A stretch of DNA of 64,000 bases, taken from assembly GCF_000426465.1 (NCBI RefSeq), contig NZ_AUFK01000014.1:186001-250000 (forward strand), written 5' to 3'. The notes below the pieces were generated by a model that was given only the letters and a program-made list of their open reading frames with translations, did not search any database and had not been told where the DNA came from. Below, piece by piece: positions 1 through 7,057 of this stretch. The translations under genes were made by a program, and so were the position numbers. Source of the stretch: Epilithonimonas caeni DSM 17710 (lineage in GTDB: Bacteria > Bacteroidota > Bacteroidia > Flavobacteriales > Weeksellaceae). Each line of letters opens with the position of its first letter. Positions within the stretch are counted from its first letter, which is position 1.

Positions 1-1
1 A

Positions 2-823
2 AAGAATGATGTTTGGGGATTTGCTTTTAATCCGACTCACGTTGCCGGCGTCCAGGTCTTTTTCCAGGCTATTTTGAATCAGAATCTTTTGGTCAATGTC
101 TTTCTGGCTCCGAAAGATCTTGTGATCAATGCTATCGATGAATATAAAATAACGAATCTTTCATCAACCCCGACTTTTTACAGATTACTATTACCGTTGA
201 AAAAGTCATTTGATTCGGTGAAGAAAATCACAGTTGGCGGAGAGAAATCCGATAGCCATCTGATCTCAAAAATTAAGAATACCTTTCCAAATGCAAGAAT
301 CAACAATGTTTATGGCTCTACTGAAACCGGACCTTTGTTCTCGTCTCAGGATGACGAATTCTTTGTTCAGGAAAAGCATATCGGTCTTATAAAAGTTGTG
401 GATGACGAATTATACATCCATAAAGATCTTTTTGGAAAAACAACCCAGTTGAATTTGATTGATGACTTTTATCCTACAGGAGATCTGATAGAATGGATCA
501 ATGATGAGCAAAGAAAATTCCGTTTTACGTCAAGAAAAAATGAGTTGATCAACGTTGGTGGCTATAAAGTAAATCCATACGAAGTTGAAGATGAACTCAC
601 ACAGCATTCCAAAATACGGAATGTAAGAGTTTACGGAAAAGCAAATGCAGTTTTAGGAAATATCATCTGTTGTGAGATTGAATTACATCCAGATTCTGAA
701 CTGAAAGAAGAGGATGTAAGATCTTTCTTAAATGAGAAAATTCAAAACTTTAAAATTCCGAGAAAAATAACTTTTGTAGACAAAATAGAATTAACCAGGA
801 CCGGAAAAAAGAAAATAGTATGA
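2..823 (+). CDS. AMP-dependent acyl-CoA/ACP ligase (ANL superfamily), 5' truncated by the window edge
   Basis: The frame is open from base 2, so the N-terminal part lies outside the window. The upstream in-frame text THVAGVQVFFQAILN continues smoothly into the visible protein. ANL hallmarks are present in order: YGSTETGPLF (adenine binding, A5), YPTGDLIEW (A7 Asp), RKNELINVGGYKVNPYEVED (A8 hinge) and RTGKKK near the end with the catalytic lysine (A10). The enzyme should adenylate a carboxylic acid and transfer it to CoA or a carrier protein. It is followed by an SDR and a hexapeptide acyltransferase, suggesting acyl modification of a lipid or glycan. Substrate is unknown; family is secure. 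Confidence 0.85.
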   Translation, partial: KNDVWGFAFNPTHVAGVQVFFQAILNQNLLVNVFLAPKDLVINAIDEYKITNLSSTPTFYRLLLPLKKSFDSVKKITVGGEKSDSHLISKIKNTFPNARINNVYGSTETGPLFSSQDDEFFVQEKHIGLIKVVDDELYIHKDLFGKTTQLNLIDDFYPTGDLIEWINDEQRKFRFTSRKNELINVGGYKVNPYEVEDELTQHSKIRNVRVYGKANAVLGNIICCEIELHPDSELKEEDVRSFLNEKIQNFKIPRKITFVDKIELTRTGKKKIV

Positions 824-904
824 AATTGCTCTAATATGTAAAAACTTTAATTGTAACTAATGAAAGCGATAACATATGACCTTAAAAAAAAATATAATCT
901 ACAT

Positions 905-1627
905 ATGAATGTATTGATCACAGGAGTTTCCAGAGGTGTTGGCTTGGAAATCAGCAGATTATTTCTGGAAAATGGACACACGGTTTACGGAATCAGCAGA
1001 ACAGAATCCGAAGAATTAAAAATTTTGGAGAAACAATACCCCAATAATCTTTTCTTCAAAGCTTTTGATCTGTCGAATCCGGAGGATATCAAACAATCTG
1101 TTTTCAAAGATTTTGTGAGCAACCATATCCCGATTCACGTTCTGATAAACAATGCGGCAGTCGCTTACGATGATATCGTGACCAATCTTCATATCGATGA
1201 TTTGAGAAAAATGTTTGATGTCAATCTCTATTCGCCAATGTTTTTGACAAAATATGTGATTCGGAACATGATCTATAACCGGGTTTCCGGAAGCATTATC
1301 CATATTTCCTCCATCAGTGCCCATACGGGGTACAAAGGACTATCAATGTATGCATCTTCCAAAGGTGCTTTACAATCTTTCTCCAAAAACATTTCCAGAG
1401 AATGGGGCGAGCGTGGTATCCGTTCCAACATCATCGTTCCCGGCTATATGGAAACTGCGATGAATGCAAAACTGACTCAGGAACACAAAAACAGGATCTT
1501 CAAAAGAACAGCTTTGAAAAAAGAAACCGATATGAAATCCGTTGCAGAAACAGTTTTGTTTCTAGCAGGAGAAAAATCTAATTCGATTACCGGGCAAGAG
1601 ATCTTTGTAGATTCTGGAACGTTATAA
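905..1627 (+). CDS. Short-chain dehydrogenase/reductase, FabG-like
   Basis: This is an NAD(P)-dependent oxidoreductase with a Rossmann fold. It shows the TGVSRGVG glycine motif at its N-terminus, LINNAAVA (NNAG motif), the catalytic Ser in HISSISAH, and YASSK (YxxxK). Length of about 240 residues is normal for classical SDRs. An upstream in-frame ATG exists at 860, but I chose 905 because it puts beta-strand 1 at residue 2, as in the family, and the extra 15 residues are low-complexity lysine-rich. It lies 81 nt after the ligase and 11 nt before the acyltransferase. It may reduce a 3-oxoacyl or sugar intermediate in the same pathway; substrate is not readable. Confidence 0.85.
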   Translation: MNVLITGVSRGVGLEISRLFLENGHTVYGISRTESEELKILEKQYPNNLFFKAFDLSNPEDIKQSVFKDFVSNHIPIHVLINNAAVAYDDIVTNLHIDDLRKMFDVNLYSPMFLTKYVIRNMIYNRVSGSIIHISSISAHTGYKGLSMYASSKGALQSFSKNISREWGERGIRSNIIVPGYMETAMNAKLTQEHKNRIFKRTALKKETDMKSVAETVLFLAGEKSNSITGQEIFVDSGTL

Positions 1628-1638
1628 AATTTAAAACT

Positions 1639-2214
1639 ATGATCAATCTAATTTATAAAGCGCTTAACATCATACCAAAAACAATCGTAAAGATTGAAAA
1701 ACTTTATTCTTTCAGCATCCTCAATTCTCATTCCGGGGTCAGGCTTCATTCTGACTTGAAGATTGGTAAGGCAACAGCTTTTGAATTGGATGATAACGCC
1801 AAATTTGAAATTGGAAAAAACGTCATTTGGAGAGATCATAACGCTATCAGGATCAGAAAAGGAGGCACTCTTATTTTTGGAAACAATGTGGATCTCAGTC
1901 ATTATATTTCTATCAATTGCCTTGATAAAATCGCCTTTGGAGACAACACTTGTGTTGCAGAAGGATGCAAGTTCTATGACCACGACCATGCTTTCGACAC
2001 AAAACCGGAATATATCTGGCATAAAGACAAATTCAATACAGCACCGATCATTATTGGCAAAAATGTCAAGATCTACAGTAATGTTACCATTCTCAAAGGT
2101 GTAACAATTGGTGATAATTCTATCATTGGAGCAAACTGCGTCATTTCAAGGAACATTCCTGCCAATTCAATCATCTTCGGAAAACATGAGTTGGTGAGAT
2201 TACCTTTGATGTAA
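1639..2214 (+). CDS. Hexapeptide-repeat acyltransferase (WbbJ/LbetaH type)
   Basis: The 191-residue protein carries imperfect [LIV]-G-x4 hexapeptide turns from about residue 45 onward (KIGKAT, FEIGKNVIW, IAFGDNTCVA, IIIGKNVKIYSNVTILKGVTIGDNSIIGANCVIS), which build a left-handed beta-helix. The YDHDHAFD segment matches the catalytic histidine region of O-acetyltransferases in this fold. Such enzymes move an acetyl or other acyl group from CoA or ACP to a sugar. It follows the SDR by 11 nt, probably in the same operon. There is no signal peptide, so it should be cytoplasmic. Acceptor unknown. Confidence 0.85.
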   Translation: MINLIYKALNIIPKTIVKIEKLYSFSILNSHSGVRLHSDLKIGKATAFELDDNAKFEIGKNVIWRDHNAIRIRKGGTLIFGNNVDLSHYISINCLDKIAFGDNTCVAEGCKFYDHDHAFDTKPEYIWHKDKFNTAPIIIGKNVKIYSNVTILKGVTIGDNSIIGANCVISRNIPANSIIFGKHELVRLPLM

Positions 2215-2223
2215 TTTCCATCT

Positions 2224-2319
2224 TTTATCAGGGCAGCTTGATCCGCCTTCCGTTCCCGCTTTTTTCTTTTTTATCAAAAAAGAAAAAGAGCTCCACTCAA
2301 GTTGGGCTGCGAGAGATTC
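2224..2319 (-). repeat. Dispersed intergenic repeat, copy A
   Basis: Read on the minus strand, this shares both ends with the plus-strand segment at 5368-5487. The shared end blocks are CTCGCAGCCC[AG]ACTTGAG and CGGAAGGCGGAT with GCTGCCC. Between them are complementary T-rich and A-rich tracts (CTTTTTTGAT and AAAAAAG) that can form a hairpin. It is non-coding and sits after the acyltransferase gene. A hairpin-forming repeat family is the likely explanation. Confidence 0.7.
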
Positions 2320-2362
2320 ACCGTTTTTAAAAAATATTATGGAAAAAAAATAAAAACTTTTT

Positions 2363-2390
2363 AAGGTAAAAAAAAATCTGTGGCGTCATA
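2363..2390 (+). promoter_or_regulatory. Candidate ECF-type promoter of the sigma factor gene
   Basis: AAGGTAAA at 2363-2370 and GCGTCATA at 2383-2390 resemble the GGAAC / CGTC elements recognised by many ECF sigma factors, here with a slightly short spacer. The position just before the sigma gene would suit autoregulation. It lies so near the ATG at 2396 that the alternative start at 2420 becomes plausible. Confidence 0.35.
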
Positions 2391-2395
2391 TTCAT

Positions 2396-2971
2396 ATGGA
2401 GTCGCTATCTTTACAGCAAATGGCCGAAAAAAAATCTGCATCGATTACGGAAGTCGTGAAAAATTACGGCTCCCAACTCTTGCGCTTTATCAATTCCAAA
2501 GTTGCAAAGACAGAAGATGCGGAAGACATTTTGCAGGAAGTTTGGTTTCAGACCAGTAGATTGACCAATCTGGACGAGCTGGAGAATGTCGGAGCCTGGT
2601 TATATTCGGTCACCAGAAACAAGATCATCGACAGTTACCGGAAAAAGAAAACTGAATCACTGGAAGATTTTGTCTATCAGGACGAAGATGGCGAGCTGAA
2701 TGTGAAGGATATCCTTTTGGCCGATGATAGCAATAATCCCGAAATAGGTGTTTTCAAAGAAATGTTTTGGAACGAGTTGATGAAAGCTTTGGATGAGTTA
2801 CCGGAAAAGCAAAGGCGTGTCTATATCCAAAATGAGCTCGAAGACAAAACACTGCAGGAAATTGCAGATGAAGAGAGCGAAAACATAAAAACAATAATCA
2901 GTAGAAAATCTTATGCCGTAAAACATTTGCGAAAAAAACTGCAGACACTTTACAACGATTTGAACGATTAA
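2396..2971 (+). CDS. RNA polymerase sigma factor, ECF (sigma-70 family)
   Basis: Region 2 is recognisable at residues 24-80 (KTEDAEDILQEVWFQTSRL, then ENVGAWLYSVTRNKIIDSYRKKK), and region 4 near the C-terminus (LDELPEKQRRVYIQNELEDKTLQEIADEES, then IKTIISRKSYAVKHLRKKL). Length of 191 residues fits ECF sigma factors. It directs RNA polymerase to a stress or envelope regulon, unknown here. The start at 2396 is the longest; ATG at 2420 (MAEKKSA) is a good alternative because a CGTC-type -10 element ends at 2390. No classical zinc-finger anti-sigma factor is adjacent. The next gene encodes a small membrane protein that could take that role (inference). Confidence 0.9.
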   Translation: MESLSLQQMAEKKSASITEVVKNYGSQLLRFINSKVAKTEDAEDILQEVWFQTSRLTNLDELENVGAWLYSVTRNKIIDSYRKKKTESLEDFVYQDEDGELNVKDILLADDSNNPEIGVFKEMFWNELMKALDELPEKQRRVYIQNELEDKTLQEIADEESENIKTIISRKSYAVKHLRKKLQTLYNDLND

Positions 2972-2982
2972 TATTTAAAAAA

Positions 2983-3002
2983 TGAAACGCTTTGGCGTTC
3001 CA
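2983..3002 (+). other. Small hairpin between sigma factor and membrane protein
   Basis: TGAAACGC TTTG GCGTTCCA forms a stem of 7-8 bp with a 4-nt loop just after the sigma factor stop. No T-run follows, so it is more likely a processing or attenuation structure than a terminator. Confidence 0.35.
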
Positions 3003-3032
3003 TCTGACAATTAAAATAATAAGTAGGTACAG

Positions 3033-3470
3033 ATGAAAAAGAATAAAAAGAAATTTTGGCTGATATTCCCTTGCGTGATTGCTGCAATGGGATTGTTCAT
3101 TTGGTTTTTCCAATGGCTTTGGAATACACTATTACCAGATATTTTGGGAGTGAAAGCGATTAATTATTGGCAGGCATTTGGAATATTATTGTTGTCCAAG
3201 ATCTTATTTGGCGGCTTTAACGGGAAGAAATTCGGAAAAAGAAATCATTTCGTAGAAAGAGATGATATGAGAGCGAATTGGAGACACAAGTTTGAATCGA
3301 GATTTTGCGGAACCGAAGAAGAGCGTGAGGAATTCAAAGAGATGTGGAAACAGAAACTGGAATCCAAATTTTTCGGAACAGAAGAGGATAAAGACAAGTT
3401 CAAGGAAATGTGGAAGCAGAAATTTGAATCCAAATTCTGCAGGCCTGAACCTGAAGAAAATAAAATTTGA
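3033..3470 (+). CDS. Small membrane protein with three C-terminal 22-residue repeats
   Basis: I do not recognise a named family. The 145-residue protein has a basic N-terminus, a transmembrane segment at about residues 8-30 (aromatic-rich) and a second hydrophobic stretch at about 44-60. A charged cytoplasmic-type tail follows. The tail contains a 22-residue repeat with Trp at positions 83, 105 and 127: W-x2-K-[FL]-E-S-[RK]-F-x-G-T-E-E-x4-F-K-E-M, with the third copy cut short. It starts 61 nt after the ECF sigma stop, so the two are probably co-transcribed. By position it could sense or restrain the sigma factor, but it has no anti-sigma motif I can see. Confidence 0.75.
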   Translation: MKKNKKKFWLIFPCVIAAMGLFIWFFQWLWNTLLPDILGVKAINYWQAFGILLLSKILFGGFNGKKFGKRNHFVERDDMRANWRHKFESRFCGTEEEREEFKEMWKQKLESKFFGTEEDKDKFKEMWKQKFESKFCRPEPEENKI

Positions 3471-3540
3471 TCAGACATGAAACATCATGATGGAATTATT
3501 ACATGAATCGGCTGTAATTCCTTCTTCCGTTTAAAAATGA

Positions 3541-3571
3541 AAAAGCTTTCTTAGATTTAAGAAAGCTTTTT
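3541..3571. terminator. Bidirectional rho-independent terminator
   Basis: A perfect 13-bp inverted repeat (AAAAGCTTTCTTA / TAAGAAAGCTTTT) with a GATT loop. It ends in T-runs in both directions. It can close the sigma operon on the plus strand and the tRNA cluster on the minus strand. Confidence 0.8.
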
Positions 3572-3574
3572 AAG

Positions 3575-3658
3575 TACCCCAGACGGGACTTGAACCCGTA
3601 CATCCTTGCGGATACAGGATTTTAAGTCCTGCGTGTCTACCAATTCCACCACCAGGGC
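3575..3658 (-). tRNA. tRNA-Leu (anticodon UAA)
   Basis: The minus strand folds as an 84-nt long-variable-arm tRNA. The anticodon stem-loop is CAGGA-CTTAAAA-TCCTG with anticodon TAA, and the T arm is ACGGG-TTCAAGT-CCCGT. The acceptor stem GCCCTGG pairs with CTGGGGT through several G-U pairs. CCA is not encoded. Confidence 0.95.
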
Positions 3659-3671
3659 AAAGTAGAACTTG

Positions 3672-3744
3672 AGCGAAAAACGGGACTCGAACCCGCGACC
3701 CCAACCTTGGCAAGGTTGTGCTCTACCAACTGAGCTATTTTCGC
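3672..3744 (-). tRNA. tRNA-Gly (anticodon GCC)
   Basis: The minus strand gives a 73-nt cloverleaf with acceptor stem GCGAAAA/TTTTCGC. The anticodon arm is CAACC-TTGCCAA-GGTTG with anticodon GCC, and the T loop is GGTTCGAGTCC. CCA is not encoded. It lies 13 nt from the Leu tRNA. Confidence 0.95.
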
Positions 3745-3785
3745 ATAAAAAAAATTCCTAATTTCTTAGAAATTTTTTAATATTG

Positions 3786-3867
3786 TGCGGATGAAGGGAC
3801 TCGAACCCCCACGCCTCACGGCACCAGATCCTAAGTCTGGCGTGGCTACCAATTACACCACATCCGC
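3786..3867 (-). tRNA. tRNA-Leu (anticodon UAG)
   Basis: The minus strand gives an 82-nt type II tRNA with acceptor stem GCGGATG/CATCCGC. The anticodon arm is CCAGA-CTTAGGA-TCTGG with anticodon TAG, followed by an extended variable arm (TGCCGTGAGGCG). It is the first gene of the three-tRNA transcript on the minus strand. Confidence 0.95.
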
Positions 3868-3978
3868 ATTTTCTAAGAACTCCTTTTCTTTTGTTTTGGT
3901 GAGTGCAAATATATAACACTTTTATATTTCCTCCAAAATAAATTCAATCTTTTTTTCAAGTTTTTTGGCTGTATGATT

Positions 3979-4010
3979 TTGAATAACATCAATACTTTTT
4001 ATTACCTTTA
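3979..4010 (+). promoter_or_regulatory. Candidate Bacteroidota promoter for the DUF3127 gene
   Basis: TTG at 3979-3981, 21 nt of spacer, then TACCTTTA at 4003-4010 matches the TTG / TAnnTTTG consensus except at the last base. Transcription would begin about 18 nt before the ATG at 4034. Confidence 0.4.
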
Positions 4011-4033
4011 CAGACTTAAAACATTTTCGAGAT

Positions 4034-4417
4034 ATGGAATTAACAGGAACGATAAAGAAAATTTCTGATTTACAAACTTTTAGCAGCGGATTTCAAAAGA
4101 AAGAACTGGTTCTTTTGACAGAAGAGCAATACCCACAACCTATTAATATTGAATTTTTATCGGAAAAAGTTGACCTTCTCAATACATATAAAGTTGGTGA
4201 TAAGGTGAAAGTCCATATCAATATCAGAGGGAGAGAGTGGACAAGTCCACAGGGTGAAGTAAAATATTTCAATTCTATTACAGCCTGGAGAATGGAGAAA
4301 GACGGTTCTTCTGACTTCAATGAGCCAACTGAAGCAGCCCCAAATCAAGGTCAATCTCCTGCAACTGAAAACAAGAATGTTTTCGCAGAAGATGAAGATG
4401 ACGATTTACCTTTCTAA
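4034..4417 (+). CDS. DUF3127 family protein, OB-fold-like with SSB-type acidic tip
   Basis: The 127-residue protein starts MELTGTIKKISDLQTFSSGF and contains KKELVLLTEEQYPQPINIEF and NIRGREWTSPQGEVKYFNSI, which I recognise as DUF3127, a family found mainly in Bacteroidota. Residues 1-95 look like a single beta-rich OB-like domain. Residues 96-120 form a Glu/Gln/Asn-rich linker. The last residues, DEDDDLPF, closely match the C-terminal tip of bacterial single-strand DNA-binding proteins, which recruits repair and replication proteins. A DNA-associated role is therefore a reasonable inference. It is monocistronic, with its own terminator downstream. Confidence 0.85.
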   Translation: MELTGTIKKISDLQTFSSGFQKKELVLLTEEQYPQPINIEFLSEKVDLLNTYKVGDKVKVHINIRGREWTSPQGEVKYFNSITAWRMEKDGSSDFNEPTEAAPNQGQSPATENKNVFAEDEDDDLPF

Positions 4418-4444
4418 TTTATAGAATTTAATTAAAATAAACTT

Positions 4445-4477
4445 CCCTGTACATTCTCTTGTGCAGGGATTTTTTTA
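4445..4477 (+). terminator. Rho-independent terminator after the DUF3127 gene
   Basis: The stem CCCTGTAC / GTGCAGGG (one G-T pair) has an 8-nt loop and is followed by a T-rich run. It lies 28 nt after the DUF3127 stop codon. Confidence 0.85.
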
Positions 4478-4497
4478 TAAATTCGGGGTCATTATAA

Positions 4498-5307
4498 ATG
4501 ATCATGGAAATCTTTAAAATCATTGAGCCAACGGTTGCGAAAGTCCCTGTTGTCATTAGTGTCCCGCACGCCGGAACCTTTATTCCGGAAGATATAAGAT
4601 CCAAAATGGATCCCGGGATCTCAGATCAACTGGACGATACCGATTGGTTTATCGATAAGCTTTATAGTTTTGCAGGCGAACTTGGAATAACAATCATCGT
4701 TGCTAATTACAGCAGATGGGTTGTCGACCTTAATAGAGATCCGGGAAACCAGCCGCTTTATAATGACGGAAGAGTAATTACAGACGTTGTGACCATCACA
4801 GATTTCAATGGAAATAAGATCTATAACGATGATCATCTTCCAAACGAAGAAGAAGTTTCCAGAAGAGTTGAACTGTATCACAAACCTTACCAGGAAAAAC
4901 TGGCTGAGCTTTTAAATGAAACTAGAAAAGAGTTCGGGAAAGTTTTGTTGTTTGATGCCCATTCGATAAGGAAATCTGTTCCCGGAATCCGTTCTGAGGA
5001 TTTCCCTGACCTGATTCTCGGTGATAATGATGAAACGTCCGCTCATCCGGAATTGGTCAGGACAGCTGTTAATTCTCTCCAAAACAAAGGTTACGGATTT
5101 TCTCACAACTACCCTTTCAAAGGCGGATTCATTACCAGAAATTTTGGAAATCCGAGTGAAAATATCCACGCTTTGCAATTGGAAATGTGCAAGACCAATT
5201 ATATGGATTCTTCGGAAATGATTTATGATAACGGAAATGCAGAACGAATTCAAAAGGTTTTGAATGAAACACTGGTGAGTCTTATTGAAACGATTAACAA
5301 AATATAA
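4498..5307 (+). CDS. hutG: N-formylglutamate amidohydrolase
   Basis: This enzyme hydrolyses N-formyl-L-glutamate to glutamate and formate, the last step of one branch of histidine catabolism. Family motifs are clear: VISVPHAGTFIPEDI (residues about 17-31), DDTDWFIDKLY, SRWVVDLNRDP and LLFDAHSI. The length of 269 residues is normal for the FGase family. Translation may begin at 4498 (MIMEIF) or at the second Met at 4504. No signal peptide is present. The partner enzyme, formimidoylglutamate deiminase, follows 240 nt downstream. Together they run the deiminase/formylglutamate route; the upstream steps hutH, hutU and hutI are not in this window. Confidence 0.9.
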   Translation: MIMEIFKIIEPTVAKVPVVISVPHAGTFIPEDIRSKMDPGISDQLDDTDWFIDKLYSFAGELGITIIVANYSRWVVDLNRDPGNQPLYNDGRVITDVVTITDFNGNKIYNDDHLPNEEEVSRRVELYHKPYQEKLAELLNETRKEFGKVLLFDAHSIRKSVPGIRSEDFPDLILGDNDETSAHPELVRTAVNSLQNKGYGFSHNYPFKGGFITRNFGNPSENIHALQLEMCKTNYMDSSEMIYDNGNAERIQKVLNETLVSLIETINKI

Positions 5308-5367
5308 ATTCTCGCTGATTGAGCAGATTTTGCAGATTCTATGTTTGAAGATTGATTTTGAAACAGA

Positions 5368-5487
5368 GAATCGCTCGCAGCCCGACTTGAGCGAAAATCC
5401 TTTTTTGCTTAAACTAAAGTTCTATTTAAATTGGAAATGTTATGCAAAAAAGATTGGGAGCGGAAGGCGGATTAGCTGCCCAAATAA
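5368..5487 (+). repeat. Dispersed intergenic repeat, copy B
   Basis: This carries the same end blocks as 2224-2319 but in the opposite orientation (CTCGCAGCCCGACTTGAG and GGAGCGGAAGGCGGATTA). The arms CTTTTTTGC and GCAAAAAAG are complementary and about 40 nt apart, so the element can fold. Short open frames through it are spurious. It fills most of the hutG-hutF gap. Confidence 0.7.
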
Positions 5488-5547
5488 ATATAAAAGGCTT
5501 CGAGAGCATCAGCCTGACACAAATCAACTAACAACTGACAACTAAAA

Positions 5548-6912
5548 ATGTACACATTCAAAGGATTATTAACCGAAAACGGATGGTTGGAAAACGTTTT
5601 TGTAAAGCTGGACGAATCCGGAAATATCTCTGAACTGAAAACCGTGGAAACCCCCGAAGGCGAATATGTTGACGGCTATGTTTTACCTGGACTTCAGAAT
5701 GCGCATTCACACGCTTTCCAATATGCGATGTGCGGATTGGCAGAATATTTTGAAGGTTCGGAAGTTCCCGATGATTTCTGGAGCTGGCGCGATGCGATGT
5801 ACAGAATTGCGCTTTCATTATCGCCCGAACAAATGGAAGATGTTGCAGCGATGTTGTATGCAGAAATGCTGAGAAATGGTTACACTTCGGTTGCGGAGTT
5901 CCATTATGTGCATCATGATAAAGAAGGGAAAGCTTATCAAAATCTCTCGGAATTGGGTGAAAGACTGGTAGCCGCGGCGAAAAGAGCAGGAATCAGGATC
6001 ACGTTGATCCCGATGTTTTATCAGAAAGGAAATTTCGGGACAGAGGCTTATGATCTGCAGAGACGTTTTATTTCTAAAACAATTGAAGATTATTATCAAT
6101 TGCTGGAAGCTTCTAAAAAATCGATTCAGTTTTATGACAAAGCGAATCTGGCTGTTGGTTCGCATTCTTTGAGAGCGGTCGCCAAAGAGGATTTGATTGA
6201 ATCTTCGTTGCTTTCAAAAGATTATCCGTTTCATATCCACATTGCAGAACAATCGAAAGAAATCAAAGATTGCATTGACTTCTACGGAAAAAGACCTGCA
6301 GAATGGCTTCTGGAACATTGTGATGTGAATGAAAATTTTAACCTCATCCATTGTACACATCTCGAAGATAATGAAGTTGAAGGTATCGCCAAATCTGGTG
6401 CGAACATCGTTCTTTGTCCATCAACAGAAGGAAATCTGGGTGACGGAAGATTCCGGTTCAAAGACTATCAGAATTTTGGTGGGAACTGGTCCATCGGAAC
6501 AGACAGCCAGATTTGCGTGAATCCTTTGGAAGACCTTCGAATTTTGGATTACGGACAAAGAATCCACACGCACAGGCGTGATACTTTTTTTCAGTCAAAT
6601 TTGGGAGATAGTGGATTCAATGCGTTGAAGACAGCCTGGAAATCCGGACGGAAATCTATGGGATATGAGAATGAGAAGTTCTTCAAAATCGGACAAAGTT
6701 TTGATGCGGTTGTGATTGATGCAAAAACGCCTTTGATTGCTACTTCTTCTCTTAAAAATCTTTGTAACACAATTGTTTATTCATCAGATTCGTCACATCT
6801 TTTGGGAACTTTGGTTGCAGGAAAATGGGTGGTGAAAAATGGGAAGCACCAGAATTACGAAGATGTTCGACGAGGTTTTGTTAAGTCTATTAATGAAATC
6901 AAGATTAGATGA
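5548..6912 (+). CDS. hutF: Formimidoylglutamate deiminase
   Basis: A 454-residue amidohydrolase that converts N-formimidoyl-L-glutamate to N-formyl-L-glutamate plus ammonia, feeding HutG. The TIM-barrel metal site is visible: NAHSHAFQYAM (HxH), HIAEQ with the third ligand His, LIHCTH, and GTDSQ with the final Asp. The segment DDFWSWRDAMYRIALSLSPE and the AEFHYVHHD stretch are typical of HutF. Length is normal, there is no signal peptide, and the start ATG at 5548 gives the standard beta-sandwich N-terminus. Co-occurrence with hutG supports the function. Confidence 0.93.
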   Translation: MYTFKGLLTENGWLENVFVKLDESGNISELKTVETPEGEYVDGYVLPGLQNAHSHAFQYAMCGLAEYFEGSEVPDDFWSWRDAMYRIALSLSPEQMEDVAAMLYAEMLRNGYTSVAEFHYVHHDKEGKAYQNLSELGERLVAAAKRAGIRITLIPMFYQKGNFGTEAYDLQRRFISKTIEDYYQLLEASKKSIQFYDKANLAVGSHSLRAVAKEDLIESSLLSKDYPFHIHIAEQSKEIKDCIDFYGKRPAEWLLEHCDVNENFNLIHCTHLEDNEVEGIAKSGANIVLCPSTEGNLGDGRFRFKDYQNFGGNWSIGTDSQICVNPLEDLRILDYGQRIHTHRRDTFFQSNLGDSGFNALKTAWKSGRKSMGYENEKFFKIGQSFDAVVIDAKTPLIATSSLKNLCNTIVYSSDSSHLLGTLVAGKWVVKNGKHQNYEDVRRGFVKSINEIKIR

Positions 6913-6922
6913 AATTGAAATA

Positions 6923-7024
6923 GGCTTCGAGAACCTCAGCCTGACAACTCTAATACTAAACTGTAACTATTAAAACAATGTCAGGCTTTTGTCATCCTGA
7001 GGCTCTCGAAGGATTCTCGAAGCC
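6923..7024. repeat. Inverted pair of GGCTTCGAGA / TCTCGAAGCC repeats
   Basis: GGCTTCGAGAACCTCAGCC at 6923 and the complementary GGCTCTCGAAGGATTCTCGAAGCC block ending at 7024 bracket about 60 nt, with TGACA/TGTCA steps inside. A single arm of the same family occurs at 5493-5518, and related TTCGACTA/TAGTCGAA arms occur at 41300-41380. The whole hutF-aat gap is made of this element. Confidence 0.75.
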
Positions 7025-7057
7025 ATCAGTAAAAATAAACTATTTGACAATAAAAAA

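Noticed and set aside
860-904. Longer SDR start at 860
   Set aside because: The extra 15 residues are lysine-rich and placed before the Rossmann beta-strand; ATG 905 gives the usual SDR start.
5285-5545. 86-codon frame between hutG and hutF
   Set aside because: It reads through the dispersed repeat and overlaps the hutG end; no protein-like pattern.
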